The notes under the pieces were generated by a model, which was not told the DNA's origin, did no database searches, and saw nothing but the letters and a program-made list of their open reading frames with translations. The translations under genes and the position numbers were made by a program. Shown piece after piece: positions 18,301 through 27,810 of a DNA stretch of 64,000 bases (position 1 is its first letter; each line of letters starts with the position of its first letter). This DNA is from Desulforapulum autotrophicum HRM2 (GTDB lineage Bacteria; Desulfobacterota; Desulfobacteria; Desulfobacterales; Desulfobacteraceae). The DNA lies in the NCBI RefSeq assembly GCF_000020365.1, contig NC_012108.1:620001-684000 (forward strand). The letters are read 5' to 3'.

Positions 18301-20625
18301 ATGAACAGAAAAATGGAGCTGCTGGCACCCGGTGGAGACATGGATTCAATAAAAGCGGCAATAACAGCAGGGGCTGATGCCGTATACTGTGGTCTGAATA
18401 AATTCAATGCAAGGGGTCGTGCGACCAATATTAATTTTGAGGATCTCAACGGGATATTAAATTTTGCCCATCGGAATACCTGCAAAGTATTTCTTACCAT
18501 TAATATCATGGTGGTGGGTAGTGAAATTCCCCTTCTCATAAATTTGCTGAACAAACTTGTAAACACTTCAATAGATGGGGTCATTGTCCAGGATCTGGGA
18601 TTATTATATCTTTTGTCAACCTATTTTAAAACGCTTGAAATCCATGCCTCCACCCAGTTGACAACCCACAATGAAGGCCAGATTTCTTTTTTAAGCAGCC
18701 TCACTGCAGCCCGGGTCAATCTTTCCAGGGAGTTAAATTTAAAGGAGATCAAGGCGTTGGCCACCAAGGCCAATGAACAGAATGTCCTGACCGAAGTCTT
18801 TGTCCACGGATCCCAATGTATCTCCTTTTCAGGTATGTGTTATATGAGTTCTGTGATGGGAGGAAATTCCGGGAATCGTGGCAGATGCAGCCAACCCTGT
18901 AGAGACCGATATATAACCACTCCCCAGGGTAAAAAATTTCCCCTTAATCTCAAAGACAATTGTGCATACCTGGACCTGAGGCAGATATACGATGCAGGGG
19001 TTGCATCATTGAAGATTGAGGGACGGATAAAGAAATCTGACTATGTATATACGGTGGTCAATTCCTGGAGAAAACAACTCCATCGCTTTTACACCCAAGA
19101 CAAAATCAGTGATGACACCAGTGATTTTTACAAGGTGTTTAACCGTGATTTTTCAGACGACTATTTAAGGGGATCTATTAATAAGTCAATGTTCATTGAT
19201 AACCCCCGTGATAATTCCATCAAACATCTGATTGAAGTCAATAATCTTTCCAAAGATAGAAAAAGGGTAAAAGGTCAGAAAGATATTTTTGAAGAAAAAA
19301 CAGAAATAAAAACCGTTGTGAACAATGAGATCAATTCTGTAATCATCTCAAAGGCACCTTTAACCCTGACGGTTTCCGGAAGACGGGGTACCCCTTTAAA
19401 AATATCTGTCAGAACACCCGAAACTTCCTTTGAGGTTCTTTCAAAAAGCGATCTTGTAAATGCTGCAAAAACCAACCTGGGAAGGCCTGATTCCCATCCA
19501 GAACATGAAGCCGTTGTTTTGGAAAAAAACCATAAAAAAAAGAAGAGTGACTTTAAAACCCTGGATCACGATGATTTATTAGTACGCCTGAGCGCCATAA
19601 ACGATACGGAATATTACATTGAGGACTTGGACACAGCAGGTCTTGAAAGGGATCTTTTCATATCTTTTAATGGGTTCTCTTCAATGAAGAAAGAAATTTT
19701 ATTCATACTGAATGGTTCAAGGCACAGGATTGAGCCCATTGCGGTGCCTTTTTTAAAAAAACAACCTAAATTAGAAAATCCCACACTGGCAGTACTCATA
19801 TCATCCAAAGAGGATATTTCACTTTCCAATGAGACCTCAGCCGACATTTATTTTCAACTGCCCAATGGTTTCAAAAAAGAACAGGCAACATGCATGGACC
19901 TTTTTCTAAAAAACAGGAAATTGATCCCCTGGATTCCTTCCATCTTAATCGGAGACGATTACGCGGCTGCGGTGACGTTTCTTGACCAGCTGCATCCCCG
20001 GTTGATCGTGACGAACAATACTGGAATCGCCCATGAGGCCTGTAAAAAAGGAATCTCCTGGATAGCAGGGCCCTATCTTAATATTGCCAATTCCTTTAGC
20101 CTTTTATGTTTAAAAGAACGGTTTAACTGCCATGGCTCTTTTATCTCAAATGAACTGAGCAGATTTCAGATCAGAGGCATGATTCCGCCTGAAGATTTCA
20201 AGCTCTATTATAGCATCTATCACCCGATTTTACTTATGACCAGTAGACAATGCCTGATTCGCCAAGTTATTGGATGTGAAAAAGACTGCATTGATGAAGA
20301 CTGCATTCAAAGCTGCCACAGATCTTCAACCCTGACAAATTTAAAGAACAATCCGCTCTTTATAAAAAAAACAAAGGGAAATTATCATTCCATCTATCAC
20401 TGGAACAATTTTCTCAATACAGATATTCTCACCGACATACCTGGTCTCTTTTCCAGTTTTTTTATTGATTTAAGGGATATAGAAACCGAAACCAAAATTC
20501 AGACAGATAAATTCGGCCTGATCAATCTTTTTGAAAACTTTTTAAGGGGTTCCCCAGGTTCAAAAGAGAAACTCAAACAGAACCTTTATCCAACGACCTG
20601 CACCCAATACAAAAAAGGGGTCTGA
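18301..20625 (+). CDS. U32-family peptidase / RlhA-like protein
   Basis: 774 residues from the ATG at 18301, where the conserved N terminus KMELLAPGGDMDSIKAAI begins; the frame is open further upstream but that part is not family-like. It has the U32 signature region TEVFVHGSQC, SGMCYMSS and GNRGRCSQPCRDRY, whose cysteines bind an Fe-S cluster in related RlhA/TrhP proteins. Members include collagenase-like peptidases and RNA hydroxylation enzymes (RlhA for 23S rRNA C2501 in E. coli). The C-terminal half resembles the DUF3656 extension and ends with more cysteines (CEKDCIDEDC). The exact substrate cannot be decided from sequence, but an RNA-modification role is at least as likely as proteolysis. 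Confidence 0.85.
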   Translation: MNRKMELLAPGGDMDSIKAAITAGADAVYCGLNKFNARGRATNINFEDLNGILNFAHRNTCKVFLTINIMVVGSEIPLLINLLNKLVNTSIDGVIVQDLGLLYLLSTYFKTLEIHASTQLTTHNEGQISFLSSLTAARVNLSRELNLKEIKALATKANEQNVLTEVFVHGSQCISFSGMCYMSSVMGGNSGNRGRCSQPCRDRYITTPQGKKFPLNLKDNCAYLDLRQIYDAGVASLKIEGRIKKSDYVYTVVNSWRKQLHRFYTQDKISDDTSDFYKVFNRDFSDDYLRGSINKSMFIDNPRDNSIKHLIEVNNLSKDRKRVKGQKDIFEEKTEIKTVVNNEINSVIISKAPLTLTVSGRRGTPLKISVRTPETSFEVLSKSDLVNAAKTNLGRPDSHPEHEAVVLEKNHKKKKSDFKTLDHDDLLVRLSAINDTEYYIEDLDTAGLERDLFISFNGFSSMKKEILFILNGSRHRIEPIAVPFLKKQPKLENPTLAVLISSKEDISLSNETSADIYFQLPNGFKKEQATCMDLFLKNRKLIPWIPSILIGDDYAAAVTFLDQLHPRLIVTNNTGIAHEACKKGISWIAGPYLNIANSFSLLCLKERFNCHGSFISNELSRFQIRGMIPPEDFKLYYSIYHPILLMTSRQCLIRQVIGCEKDCIDEDCIQSCHRSSTLTNLKNNPLFIKKTKGNYHSIYHWNNFLNTDILTDIPGLFSSFFIDLRDIETETKIQTDKFGLINLFENFLRGSPGSKEKLKQNLYPTTCTQYKKGV

Positions 20626-20754
20626 CTTTTATATCACACCTAAAAGGATCAAACAGCAGACGTAATGGTTCCCTTTAACCGGGTTTTCCAGGAATAAATT
20701 CAATCCGATCAAGCACATCATTGAAATGTATATTGAATATTGAGCGTTATCAAA

Positions 20755-21948
20755 ATGAAAAAGAAACAAAGCGTTTTTGGCGACCGTACGCTTATGGTCA
20801 TGCTGGCCCTGCTCAGTGCCTTTCCTCCTTTATCCACAGACCTTTATCTGCCGGCCCTTCCCCGTGTGATGCATGTGATGCAGACCAGTCAGAGCCTTAT
20901 CAATTTGAGCTTGAGTCTGTTTTTGATCTTTTTTGGCCTGGGCATCCTGATTTGGGGGGCTGTGAGTGAAAAGTACGGCAGGAAACCGATTCTTTTGATA
21001 GGCCTTGGCCTTTATGTGTTTGGCAGTATTGGATGTGCCCTTTCCGTCAACATCGGGCAGCTTATCCTGGCCAGAGTGGTTCAGGCCTTTGGGGGCGGGG
21101 CTGCAGAGGCTGTGGTAACGGCCATGGTCAAAGATATGTATTCCGGCCGTAAACGGGAATCTGTTTTGGCCGTGGTCATGTCCATGGTGGTGGTGGCGCC
21201 GGTGGTGGCACCGGTAATGGGGGCAGCCTTGATGAAATTCATGTCCTGGAATGCGATTTTCTGGGTGCTGGCTGGCGTGGGAATCGTTGCGTTTTTTCTT
21301 TCCCTGCTCCTGGATGAGACCCTTCAAAAACGTTATTCAGGTTCTTTTATCCAATCCCTTGGGCGTTTGGCAGTGGTCTTGAAAAATCCCGGATTTTCGG
21401 TTTTGCTGGGGGTCTTTTCCATGGCCCCCCTGCCTTTGATGGCTTTTATTGCGGCCTCCTCTTTTGTGTATATCCAGGTTTTTGGGATGACAGAGACGCT
21501 CTACAGTTTCTATTTTGCCTTTAACGCTCTGGGGGCACTGGCTGGTCCCCTGCTATACCTCAAGCTGTCACGCCGGTTTTCTCCAGGCAATATCATTACA
21601 GGGTGTTTTGCATTCTTGATCGTCTGCGGGATTTTGCTTGACGTGGCCGGCAGTTCCTCTTCGGTCTTTTTTGCGCTGACCATGCTTGCGGCCACGGTTT
21701 CCCTTAGCCTGCTGCGTCCCCCGACGGCCAATATGCTGTTGTTCCAGCAGCAGACGGATACCGGTGCTGCGGCCGCCCTGATTAATTTTATGGGGCTGTT
21801 CATGGGCAGTATCGGCATGTTTATCATCTCCCTTGAAACTGGTGACCTGATTTCAAGTCTGGGCCTCATGCAGATCATTGTGGGCGCTGTTTGTGGCAGT
21901 CTCTGGCTCCTGGTTCGGAGCAAGTCCTTTATCCGACAGGAGGGGTGA
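20755..21948 (+). CDS. MFS drug efflux transporter, Bcr/CflA type
   Basis: About 397 residues with twelve predicted membrane segments. The Bcr/CflA hallmarks are the TDLYLPALPRV segment after helix 1 and the loop motif SEKYGRKPILL between helices 2 and 3. These proteins export drugs or metabolites by proton antiport in the inner membrane. A TTG at 20740 is also in frame, but the ATG at 20755 is the more likely start; no strong ribosome site is seen for either. A broken marR-type repressor gene lies convergent just downstream and may once have been linked to it. Confidence 0.87.
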   Translation: MKKKQSVFGDRTLMVMLALLSAFPPLSTDLYLPALPRVMHVMQTSQSLINLSLSLFLIFFGLGILIWGAVSEKYGRKPILLIGLGLYVFGSIGCALSVNIGQLILARVVQAFGGGAAEAVVTAMVKDMYSGRKRESVLAVVMSMVVVAPVVAPVMGAALMKFMSWNAIFWVLAGVGIVAFFLSLLLDETLQKRYSGSFIQSLGRLAVVLKNPGFSVLLGVFSMAPLPLMAFIAASSFVYIQVFGMTETLYSFYFAFNALGALAGPLLYLKLSRRFSPGNIITGCFAFLIVCGILLDVAGSSSSVFFALTMLAATVSLSLLRPPTANMLLFQQQTDTGAAAALINFMGLFMGSIGMFIISLETGDLISSLGLMQIIVGAVCGSLWLLVRSKSFIRQEG

Positions 21949-22013
21949 GTCCATAAGCTTCCGGGAGATGGGTTTTATAGCGCGCATGATTTTTAAACCG
22001 GTTTTAACACCCT

Positions 22014-22266
22014 TTATAACAAACTCCCTTCTATGGTTTGTATTACAAGCGTTGTGGTAGCTGATTTATTCTGGAAAAACGCTCTGCTTAAATCCTTTAA
22101 AAAGACATCCATCGTGTTTCAATAGATAAAACAGGACAGCTGTCTGAAAGACCGAAACACCAAGCCTGTTTGTTATTTCACGATCGACATATTTCAGCAA
22201 AACACGCTGGGACATGTTGAGTTTATAAAAAGTCCGTTTGTCAGTTAGGCGGGTATTTTCAGACAC
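22014..22266 (-). pseudogene. Frameshifted, truncated MarR-family regulator
   Basis: The minus-strand frame from a GTG at 22266 (ribosome site AAAGG) encodes the N-terminal MarR helices, with LLKYVDREITNRLGVSVFQT and AVLFYLLKHDGCLFKG. It then stops after SVFPE. Skipping one C in the CCAG at that point restores QNKSATTTLV, the start of the MarR recognition helix. The restored frame ends at a TAA at 22014-22016, so the rest of the usual 140-150 residues is absent. The gene is therefore both shifted and truncated and should be inactive. Confidence 0.7.
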
Positions 22267-22301
22267 GTTTCTTACCTTTAAAAAAAATCGATCCCAAAAA
22301 A

Positions 22302-22349
22302 ATAGTCCACACATAAACCATAGATGTTTACATGTGGACTATTGTCAAT
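22302..22349 (-). promoter_or_regulatory. Inverted repeat overlapping a promoter of the marR remnant
   Basis: An inverted repeat with arms ATAGTCCACA and TGTGGACTAT (22302-22342) sits upstream of the marR remnant. On the minus strand, TTGACA at 22344-22349 lies right beside it, so a bound dimer would block the promoter. This is the usual layout of an autoregulated MarR operator. Because the regulator is broken, the site may be a fossil or may serve another protein. Confidence 0.5.
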
Positions 22350-22514
22350 CTTTAATTAATTTGAATGCCGTTTGACCTCAAAATACGCATTACACAGAAA
22401 CCGTGCTTTACAAAGAATCAGCAACAAAAGTAGAAATGTTAGCGGCGATTCCCACAGTCATCTAAAGATACAGGAATCGCCTACTACATTATTACGCTAT
22501 TACGCCACACCTAT

Positions 22515-22787
22515 TTATGGTGAGTGGTCCCCTGCATCAGGGTCAGAAGGCAGTGCAATAACGTCCTCTTCCTCATAGAGGTTTTCCGGTGGCAATAGAT
22601 CAATCGTCAATGATTCTTCTATTGAACTTTCATCCATTTCCGGAAAAGGCGGAATGTTAGGTTCTACCGCTTCCTGGGGCAACTCTGGCGGCAAAATGTC
22701 AATAGCCGTAAAGGTTGCACCTCCGACATCAACAGGTTCTTCCGTCTGGTTATTGAATGAAATCTTGATGGTTATCTCAGGGATCAC
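22515..22787 (-). CDS. Acidic proline-rich small protein, protease cluster
   Basis: 90 residues of unknown family. The start is a GTG at 22787 chosen because AGGAGGTG lies just upstream; a longer frame extends to 22871 without one. The N terminus ITIKISFNNQ could be a beta strand. The rest is rich in Pro, Glu and Asp and carries a twice-occurring motif, AIDILPPELP and TIDLLPPENL. It is the third gene of a minus-strand cluster after the M6 protease and the 74-residue protein. No signal peptide is seen. A role as inhibitor, chaperone or substrate of the protease is only a guess. Confidence 0.55.
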   Translation of the reverse strand: MIPEITIKISFNNQTEEPVDVGGATFTAIDILPPELPQEAVEPNIPPFPEMDESSIEESLTIDLLPPENLYEEEDVIALPSDPDAGDHSP

Positions 22788-22873
22788 TGTACACCTCCTC
22801 TGCAGGTTTGAGCTGAATTGCCCATAGGCAACAGCCCTGTTTTCTGCGTGTTGTATATCATCGGATGTCAAGG

Positions 22874-23098
22874 CTATCGTAAGGTCGCTTGGGAAATTTC
22901 ATTTCCTACAACATACACATCAACCTTGCGATTATTGGCAAGAGCAACGCTTAATATCGTGTTGAGATTGCTCACACCATCGGCTACGGCCGGTTTGATT
23001 CTCAGCCAACCACTACTTACTCCCTGTACGATTGCCCATGCCTGTTGGCTGCCATTCTTTACATGTGTTCTGACGACTGCTTTATTGTTATGCCACAT
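22874..23098 (-). CDS. Stand-alone copy of the M6 protease C-terminal domain
   Basis: 74 residues that align end to end with the last 74 residues of the adjacent protease. Shared positions include W-NN in WHNNKAVVRTH versus WQNNREVLRTH, AWA, DG--N, LANNRKVDV and the closing QATL. The start has a strong ribosome site (GGGAGGTAAC). It lies 30 bp after the protease gene. The gene most likely arose by duplication of the domain. It might compete for, or bind to, the partner of the protease tail. No signal peptide is present. Confidence 0.75.
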   Translation of the reverse strand: MWHNNKAVVRTHVKNGSQQAWAIVQGVSSGWLRIKPAVADGVSNLNTILSVALANNRKVDVYVVGNEISQATLR

Positions 23099-23128
23099 AT
23101 TTGTTACCTCCCACCGGTAAATTATAAA

Positions 23129-24850
23129 TTATTTTAAGGTCGCTTGGATTATCTTTCCGTCTTTGATCAATACATCGACTTTACGATTGTTTGCCAGGCC
23201 TTCACATAAGGTAAAAAACAAATTGGTACACCCGTCCGTGGTACTGGCACTGACTTGATTCCAGGCACTATCACCTTTGAAATATGCCCAGGCTGATTTC
23301 GTGCTATTTTTGGCGTGGGTGCGCAGGACTTCCCTGTTGTTTTGCCAAAGTGCCTGCGTCTTGACGGTTATCGTGACCCCGGGGGCGGAAATATTGGTTA
23401 TCTCCAATCCCGATGCGGAGCCATCCCACCATTTACTGTTCGGCGTCGTTGAAAACCCAAACTTTCTGTAATCAGGCGCTCCAAAAAGGTCGGTACTGTC
23501 CCCGTTGTTTGCTCTTCTCTCAAGGTCAAGTCGCCCGTCAGCCTGTTCTAAAGAACATTTATAATGTTTTGCCAAGGTCATCTGCTCATTGTCGTTGCTC
23601 CCTAGTTCGTCAACATGCCAGATTGCAAGCCCTTCATCCGGCAGGGCAGTATCTCGCTTGTTCTGCCGACGATTTTCAATGATAAAATATTCAGTCTGGT
23701 TACTCTTTTTTAAAATCAGAAAATCGTTTTTGCCGGAGGATACGTTAACGGACATGCCAGGGCCCAAATTAGTGAGCTTTGAAGCCCATCCTGCATCATA
23801 TTTGAGATAGGCACATACTTGTGTCGGATTGACATTTGAGCCACCGGAGCACATCAAGCAGAAATTCCCGACCCCCGATGATTGCCCTCCGTAATCATAG
23901 AGATCTGGAAAATCACATATCATATGTCCATTTTCATGACAGAACGTACGCAGGGTGAGTTGACTACCGATATTGGTGATCTGGTAATCGGAAAATTTTC
24001 TGTTGCTGCTGGCCGTATACGGAGATGCTAACGCCCAAGAGTGTGGCCAAAGGCCCTCTGACCAGTTGTTGACCCTTGCTCCTGCGTAAAAAATATTCAG
24101 GGCACGGACATAGCCGCTTCCATCTGCGGTCAGTTGGCTAAAATTAAAACCTTTGTTTTTCAGATCGTTCAGAGCCTCAATTATCAATTCCCGTGCCCGC
24201 ATACCAAAAGAAATTGCGGGGTTCGTATAGTGTGAGCGGTTGTGGTTTGCAGTATAGTAGGCTGTAACTCGGTTCATGTAGGTCAACTTTCCATCTGAGA
24301 TATCATAAAAATAATCGCGGACAGAACCATTGTTGCCAAATTCCGAATATTCTGTTTGATTACAGAAATTGTCTATTTTACCTGAATCAATTGTGCCGGG
24401 GACATCTGGAAATTGAATGAGCAGACACAGGCCCACGTAATTGCCCACAGTGGCAGGAGACGGGTCCTCGTCGTCTGGCGAAGGTGCCATCCTCGCTTTT
24501 TTTTGTTGGTGCTCATCTCTGCGCTGCATCCATCGAGGACGAACACCAGCCTCTTCTTCAGCAGCTCTTGCCTGCTTTTTAGCAGCCTGGCGATCAATTT
24601 GTAAATGCTGCGGCAGGCTAAGCTGCTCTGGTGGGACATCACCAACGCGAATTCGGCCAGGCAGGAGTGTGCTTTTGTCAGGGGATAATTCTGCATAGTG
24701 ATAAAAGCCTGACTTTGGATCCTTGACAACGGTGTAACCCTCCAGTGTCTCAAAGACAGCGAAAAACTGATCCCCCCAGCCGCGAACGCGCACCTCTGAG
24801 CCATCTGGATTATAAAACGTGAATTCTTCACCAGTGTAGGGTATTGGCAT
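23129..24850 (-). CDS. M6-family metalloprotease (immune inhibitor A-like) without signal peptide
   Basis: 573 residues from the ATG at 24850, chosen for its strong AAGGAGG; the longer frame to 24907 lacks one. The zinc site is HENGH at residues 305-309, followed by FPDLYDYG, the M6 signature with two histidines and a conserved Asp. GLCLLIQFPDVPG is the first strand of the catalytic domain. The last 74 residues form a separate domain repeated in the next gene. M6 enzymes are normally secreted, yet this one begins MPIPYTGEEFTFYN with no signal peptide. It may act in the cytoplasm, leave by an unusual route, or be released by lysis. Confidence 0.85.
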   Translation of the reverse strand: MPIPYTGEEFTFYNPDGSEVRVRGWGDQFFAVFETLEGYTVVKDPKSGFYHYAELSPDKSTLLPGRIRVGDVPPEQLSLPQHLQIDRQAAKKQARAAEEEAGVRPRWMQRRDEHQQKKARMAPSPDDEDPSPATVGNYVGLCLLIQFPDVPGTIDSGKIDNFCNQTEYSEFGNNGSVRDYFYDISDGKLTYMNRVTAYYTANHNRSHYTNPAISFGMRARELIIEALNDLKNKGFNFSQLTADGSGYVRALNIFYAGARVNNWSEGLWPHSWALASPYTASSNRKFSDYQITNIGSQLTLRTFCHENGHMICDFPDLYDYGGQSSGVGNFCLMCSGGSNVNPTQVCAYLKYDAGWASKLTNLGPGMSVNVSSGKNDFLILKKSNQTEYFIIENRRQNKRDTALPDEGLAIWHVDELGSNDNEQMTLAKHYKCSLEQADGRLDLERRANNGDSTDLFGAPDYRKFGFSTTPNSKWWDGSASGLEITNISAPGVTITVKTQALWQNNREVLRTHAKNSTKSAWAYFKGDSAWNQVSASTTDGCTNLFFTLCEGLANNRKVDVLIKDGKIIQATLK

Positions 24851-25006
24851 TATATCCTCCTTTATTTTTTGGCCGGGAGTCATCTCCCGTTTGATTTGGG
24901 TGATCAACAGCCCTATTCTAACGCCTGGAATTGAGCTGAAATCTACCGTCGGTGTCCATCTCCACCGCTAACTACATTTTTGCAGGAGAATTAAAAAGGA
25001 TATCAT

Positions 25007-25108
25007 ATGAAGAAGTCTCAACTCAGCGAAAAACGCCTCCTACAATACTCTGGCCCATATGAACTTTATATTTATCAACCTATCGCATCACCTCCTCTCC
25101 AGGATTGA
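25007..25108 (+). CDS. Possible 33-residue peptide gene
   Basis: An ATG at 25007 follows a good ribosome site (AAAAAGGA, 6 bp away) and opens a 33-residue frame beginning MKKSQLSEKRLLQYSGPYEL and ending IASPPLQD. It is divergent from the M6 protease gene. No family is recognised. It could be a small peptide, a leader peptide or a chance frame; the ribosome site is the only support. Confidence 0.3.
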   Translation: MKKSQLSEKRLLQYSGPYELYIYQPIASPPLQD

Positions 25109-25543
25109 TGGTTATCAATCATGAATTCCCCACAATCACCTGGCTTCTTAAAATCGCTAAAAAAGACACCCTACAGAATAGAGGGGTTATCACGGCTAAA
25201 AAGAATTCGGTGGCCCAATGTGTTAACAGCTCAAGGTGTGAAAATAAAAAGTGCTGTGAATTTACGGAGATGAGATCAAAAAGTTGATACTCGTGAAGCA
25301 CAGGGAAAAGGGGGATGTTCTTTAACGAGCAATAAGTTAGTAACTTATATATAAATATCTGTCTCGCTCATGATTGTCAACCCAAATCCACCACCTATTT
25401 TTTATCAGCAATGTCCAGTTAGGTTCTTGCATGCTTGGCGTGCATTAATACTACAGCGGTATTTTTTTAATAAACTTCTGCTGAGAAGTAAGCTATAAGG
25501 GGATAATGGGCGTATGGAAGAATTTCAACGCAAAGTTTTTTAA

Positions 25544-25696
25544 AATCAGTTGGCGTGTAACAGCCGATTTTTAATCGTACCATGGGTAGAAATCAAGAAC
25601 TTAACCGCTTACGTACTTTCCCGTCGTATTCGCAGTTTAAAAAAGGACGGGGAAAAAAACTTTAGCAAGCGACTATTGCTATTGGAGACTTTTATC
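25544..25696 (+). pseudogene. Decayed DUF4338 fragment
   Basis: The + strand frame reads CNSRFLIVPWVEIKNLTAYV, then after a short degenerate stretch RLLLLETF, then stops. This mirrors NNSRFLVLARIQNLASMILS and LVETLVD in the intact DUF4338 protein at 37579-38472. Both ends are missing and stops follow. It is a remnant of a second gene of the same family. Confidence 0.5.
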
Positions 25697-25917
25697 TGAC
25701 CGGATCAGGGTATCCGAGGCCATTGCTTTGAATGCCAGAAGGTCAGTTCACGGAAAAGTGAGTTAAAATGGAAATATGTCGATGTGGTATTATAACAAGG
25801 TATCTTTCAAAACTCAAAACAAAGGATTCAACTTTTAGGTGTCATGCCGTCGAAGTGCATGCCATGTCTGGACATTCGGGCCCCCGCCAAAGTTACTGGA
25901 TTGCAGTAGACGTTTTT

Positions 25918-27534
25918 TTAATTCTTGGGCAGCCAGTTTAAAAAATCATCACTGCTCAATGGTTTGCTGAAATAATAGCCCTGGAGCAGGTCGCATCCAA
26001 GTGTTTTTAGATAATTTGCTGTTTGTTTGTCCTCCACGCCCTCTGCCACGACCTTGAGGCCTAGATTATGACCAAGGTCGATGATGGATTTGACGATGAC
26101 AGCATCATTATCATTTTTCAACATGTCCGTGACAAATGACTTGTCAATTTTAACTTCACTTGCCGGCATTTTTTTCAGATAGACCAGGGAAGAGTAGCCA
26201 GTACCAAAATCATCTATTGATATTTTGATCCCCTTGCTTGTGAGCCTTTCCAGGATTTCCATTGCCAGGTCAGGATTCTTTATCATGGACCCTTCCGTGA
26301 TTTCAAGGGTAACAAAATTTGGCGGAATGTCATAAAGGGAAAGCATCCCGATGATGAGATTCGGTAATTCCGGGTCCAAAAAGGTTGCCGGGCTCAGGTT
26401 TATGGCAATGCTCAGTTTGAAATTTTGCTGGTGCCATTTTTCGCCCTGGCTCAGGGCATGGTTCAACACCCAGATGGAAAGCGGCTTGATAAGCCCGGTC
26501 CGTTCGGCCATGGGGATAAAATCATCCGGCGGCAGAAAACCATGTTCAGGATGCTGCCAGCGAACCAGGGCTTCAACGCCGCTGATGCTGCGTGTCTGTA
26601 TATTGATTTTGGGTTGAAAATGGAGAACCAGTTCATCATTTTCAATGGCCTGTCGCAGTTCCCCCACCATGGTGAGGTGATGGGGATTGTGTTTGTCCAG
26701 GCCATTGGAATAAATGGTGTATTTTTTTATATCCTGTTTCGCCGCACAGAGCGCCACATGGGTTCGTTGAAGAATGGTATCCACATCTTTGCCGTGTTGG
26801 GGAAACATGGCAATTCCGATGCAGGCCTGAACTTCAAGTCCCAGTCCTTCAATGGAAAAGGGTTCTATGAATGTTTTTTGGATTTTTCCAATGATGTTGA
26901 TGATCGCTTCTTTATTTTCCACCATGGGTAACAGAATGGCGAATTCATCACTGCCCATTCTGGCAAGGGTGTCTGATTTTCTTAGGACACCCTGTAGTCT
27001 GGATACGATTTGTTTTAAAAGTCGATCGCTGCTGAAATGTCCAAGGGTGTCATGGATCTCTTTAAAATTATCAAAACCAAAAATTAAAAGTGCCAGGGTA
27101 GATTTTTGGCGTCTGGCTGCCTGGATGGCCTGTTCAAGACGGTCCAGCAGGAGTATTCGGTTGGGAAGATCCGTTACAATATCATGGGTGGCGTCATGTG
27201 CTGCTTTGTATTCAAGGGCAACGGTCAGGTCCCTTAAATCTGCGGTCTGGTCCATGATCATAGTGCTGGCCTCATAGGCCATGATGGAACTTGTATATTG
27301 ACCCCAGAAGGCAAAGACAAAGGGCATGGCATCCATGAACCAGAGCGTTACATTGTTTTTCTGTGATTCCAAAATGGTAGTTAAATTGATTTCGCCATAT
27401 TGAAAATGGCTGGAGAGCAGGGTGGCCAGGATAATTGCAATAAAAGCAATAATAACACCAAGTATGGCATAATGGCTTACCCTGGATTTCATTATTTTGA
27501 CATTTTTATTAAGTGCCTGGCTTAGTCTGTCCAT
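25918..27534 (-). CDS. Membrane GGDEF-EAL protein, probable c-di-GMP phosphodiesterase
   Basis: 538 residues from the ATG at 27534, which has a GAGG site; the frame extends to 27597 without one. Two N-terminal membrane segments (YAILGVIIAFIAIILATLL and a second near LWFMDAMPFVFAFW) are followed by a GGDEF domain and an EAL domain. The GGDEF signature is changed to GSDEF (ARMGSDEFAILL), which often means weak or absent cyclase activity. The EAL domain has EALVRW, NLSP, LEITE, DDFGTGYSSL, KIDKSFV, EGVE and QGYYFSKPL, so all metal and catalytic positions look intact. It should degrade cyclic di-GMP at the inner membrane, with the GGDEF part possibly sensing GTP. Confidence 0.9.
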   Translation of the reverse strand: MDRLSQALNKNVKIMKSRVSHYAILGVIIAFIAIILATLLSSHFQYGEINLTTILESQKNNVTLWFMDAMPFVFAFWGQYTSSIMAYEASTMIMDQTADLRDLTVALEYKAAHDATHDIVTDLPNRILLLDRLEQAIQAARRQKSTLALLIFGFDNFKEIHDTLGHFSSDRLLKQIVSRLQGVLRKSDTLARMGSDEFAILLPMVENKEAIINIIGKIQKTFIEPFSIEGLGLEVQACIGIAMFPQHGKDVDTILQRTHVALCAAKQDIKKYTIYSNGLDKHNPHHLTMVGELRQAIENDELVLHFQPKINIQTRSISGVEALVRWQHPEHGFLPPDDFIPMAERTGLIKPLSIWVLNHALSQGEKWHQQNFKLSIAINLSPATFLDPELPNLIIGMLSLYDIPPNFVTLEITEGSMIKNPDLAMEILERLTSKGIKISIDDFGTGYSSLVYLKKMPASEVKIDKSFVTDMLKNDNDAVIVKSIIDLGHNLGLKVVAEGVEDKQTANYLKTLGCDLLQGYYFSKPLSSDDFLNWLPKN

Positions 27535-27810
27535 AACCTCAAGTTTCAATAAAGAAGTGATAAAAAAGATCCCATGGCTCTGTCGAAAATGTTTCATAAG
27601 GAGAATGAAATATTTAAATTTGAATTAACCTTTCATATGCAAAACAGTGTGTCAATATATTTTGATGTTAAAAAAAAGGGCTGATGTGCCTCTTCCACGG
27701 CAGCACTGTTCCAGCAAAGTTTGCCATTTAAAACGTTCATATGGTATTGAGAGTGACAATGGGTTGAACAGCATACCTGATGACCTGGTAAAGGGGGAAG
27801 GGGATGAACA

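Larger units (their letters stand above)
24851..25917. other. About 1 kb intergenic region with relics
   Basis: Between the divergently oriented protease start and the GGDEF-EAL stop. It contains a possible 33-codon gene at 25007-25108 and a decayed DUF4338 fragment at 25544-25696. Overlapping 60-codon frames at 25105-25301 on both strands show no family resemblance. The remainder is AT-rich with no recognised feature. Confidence 0.5.
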
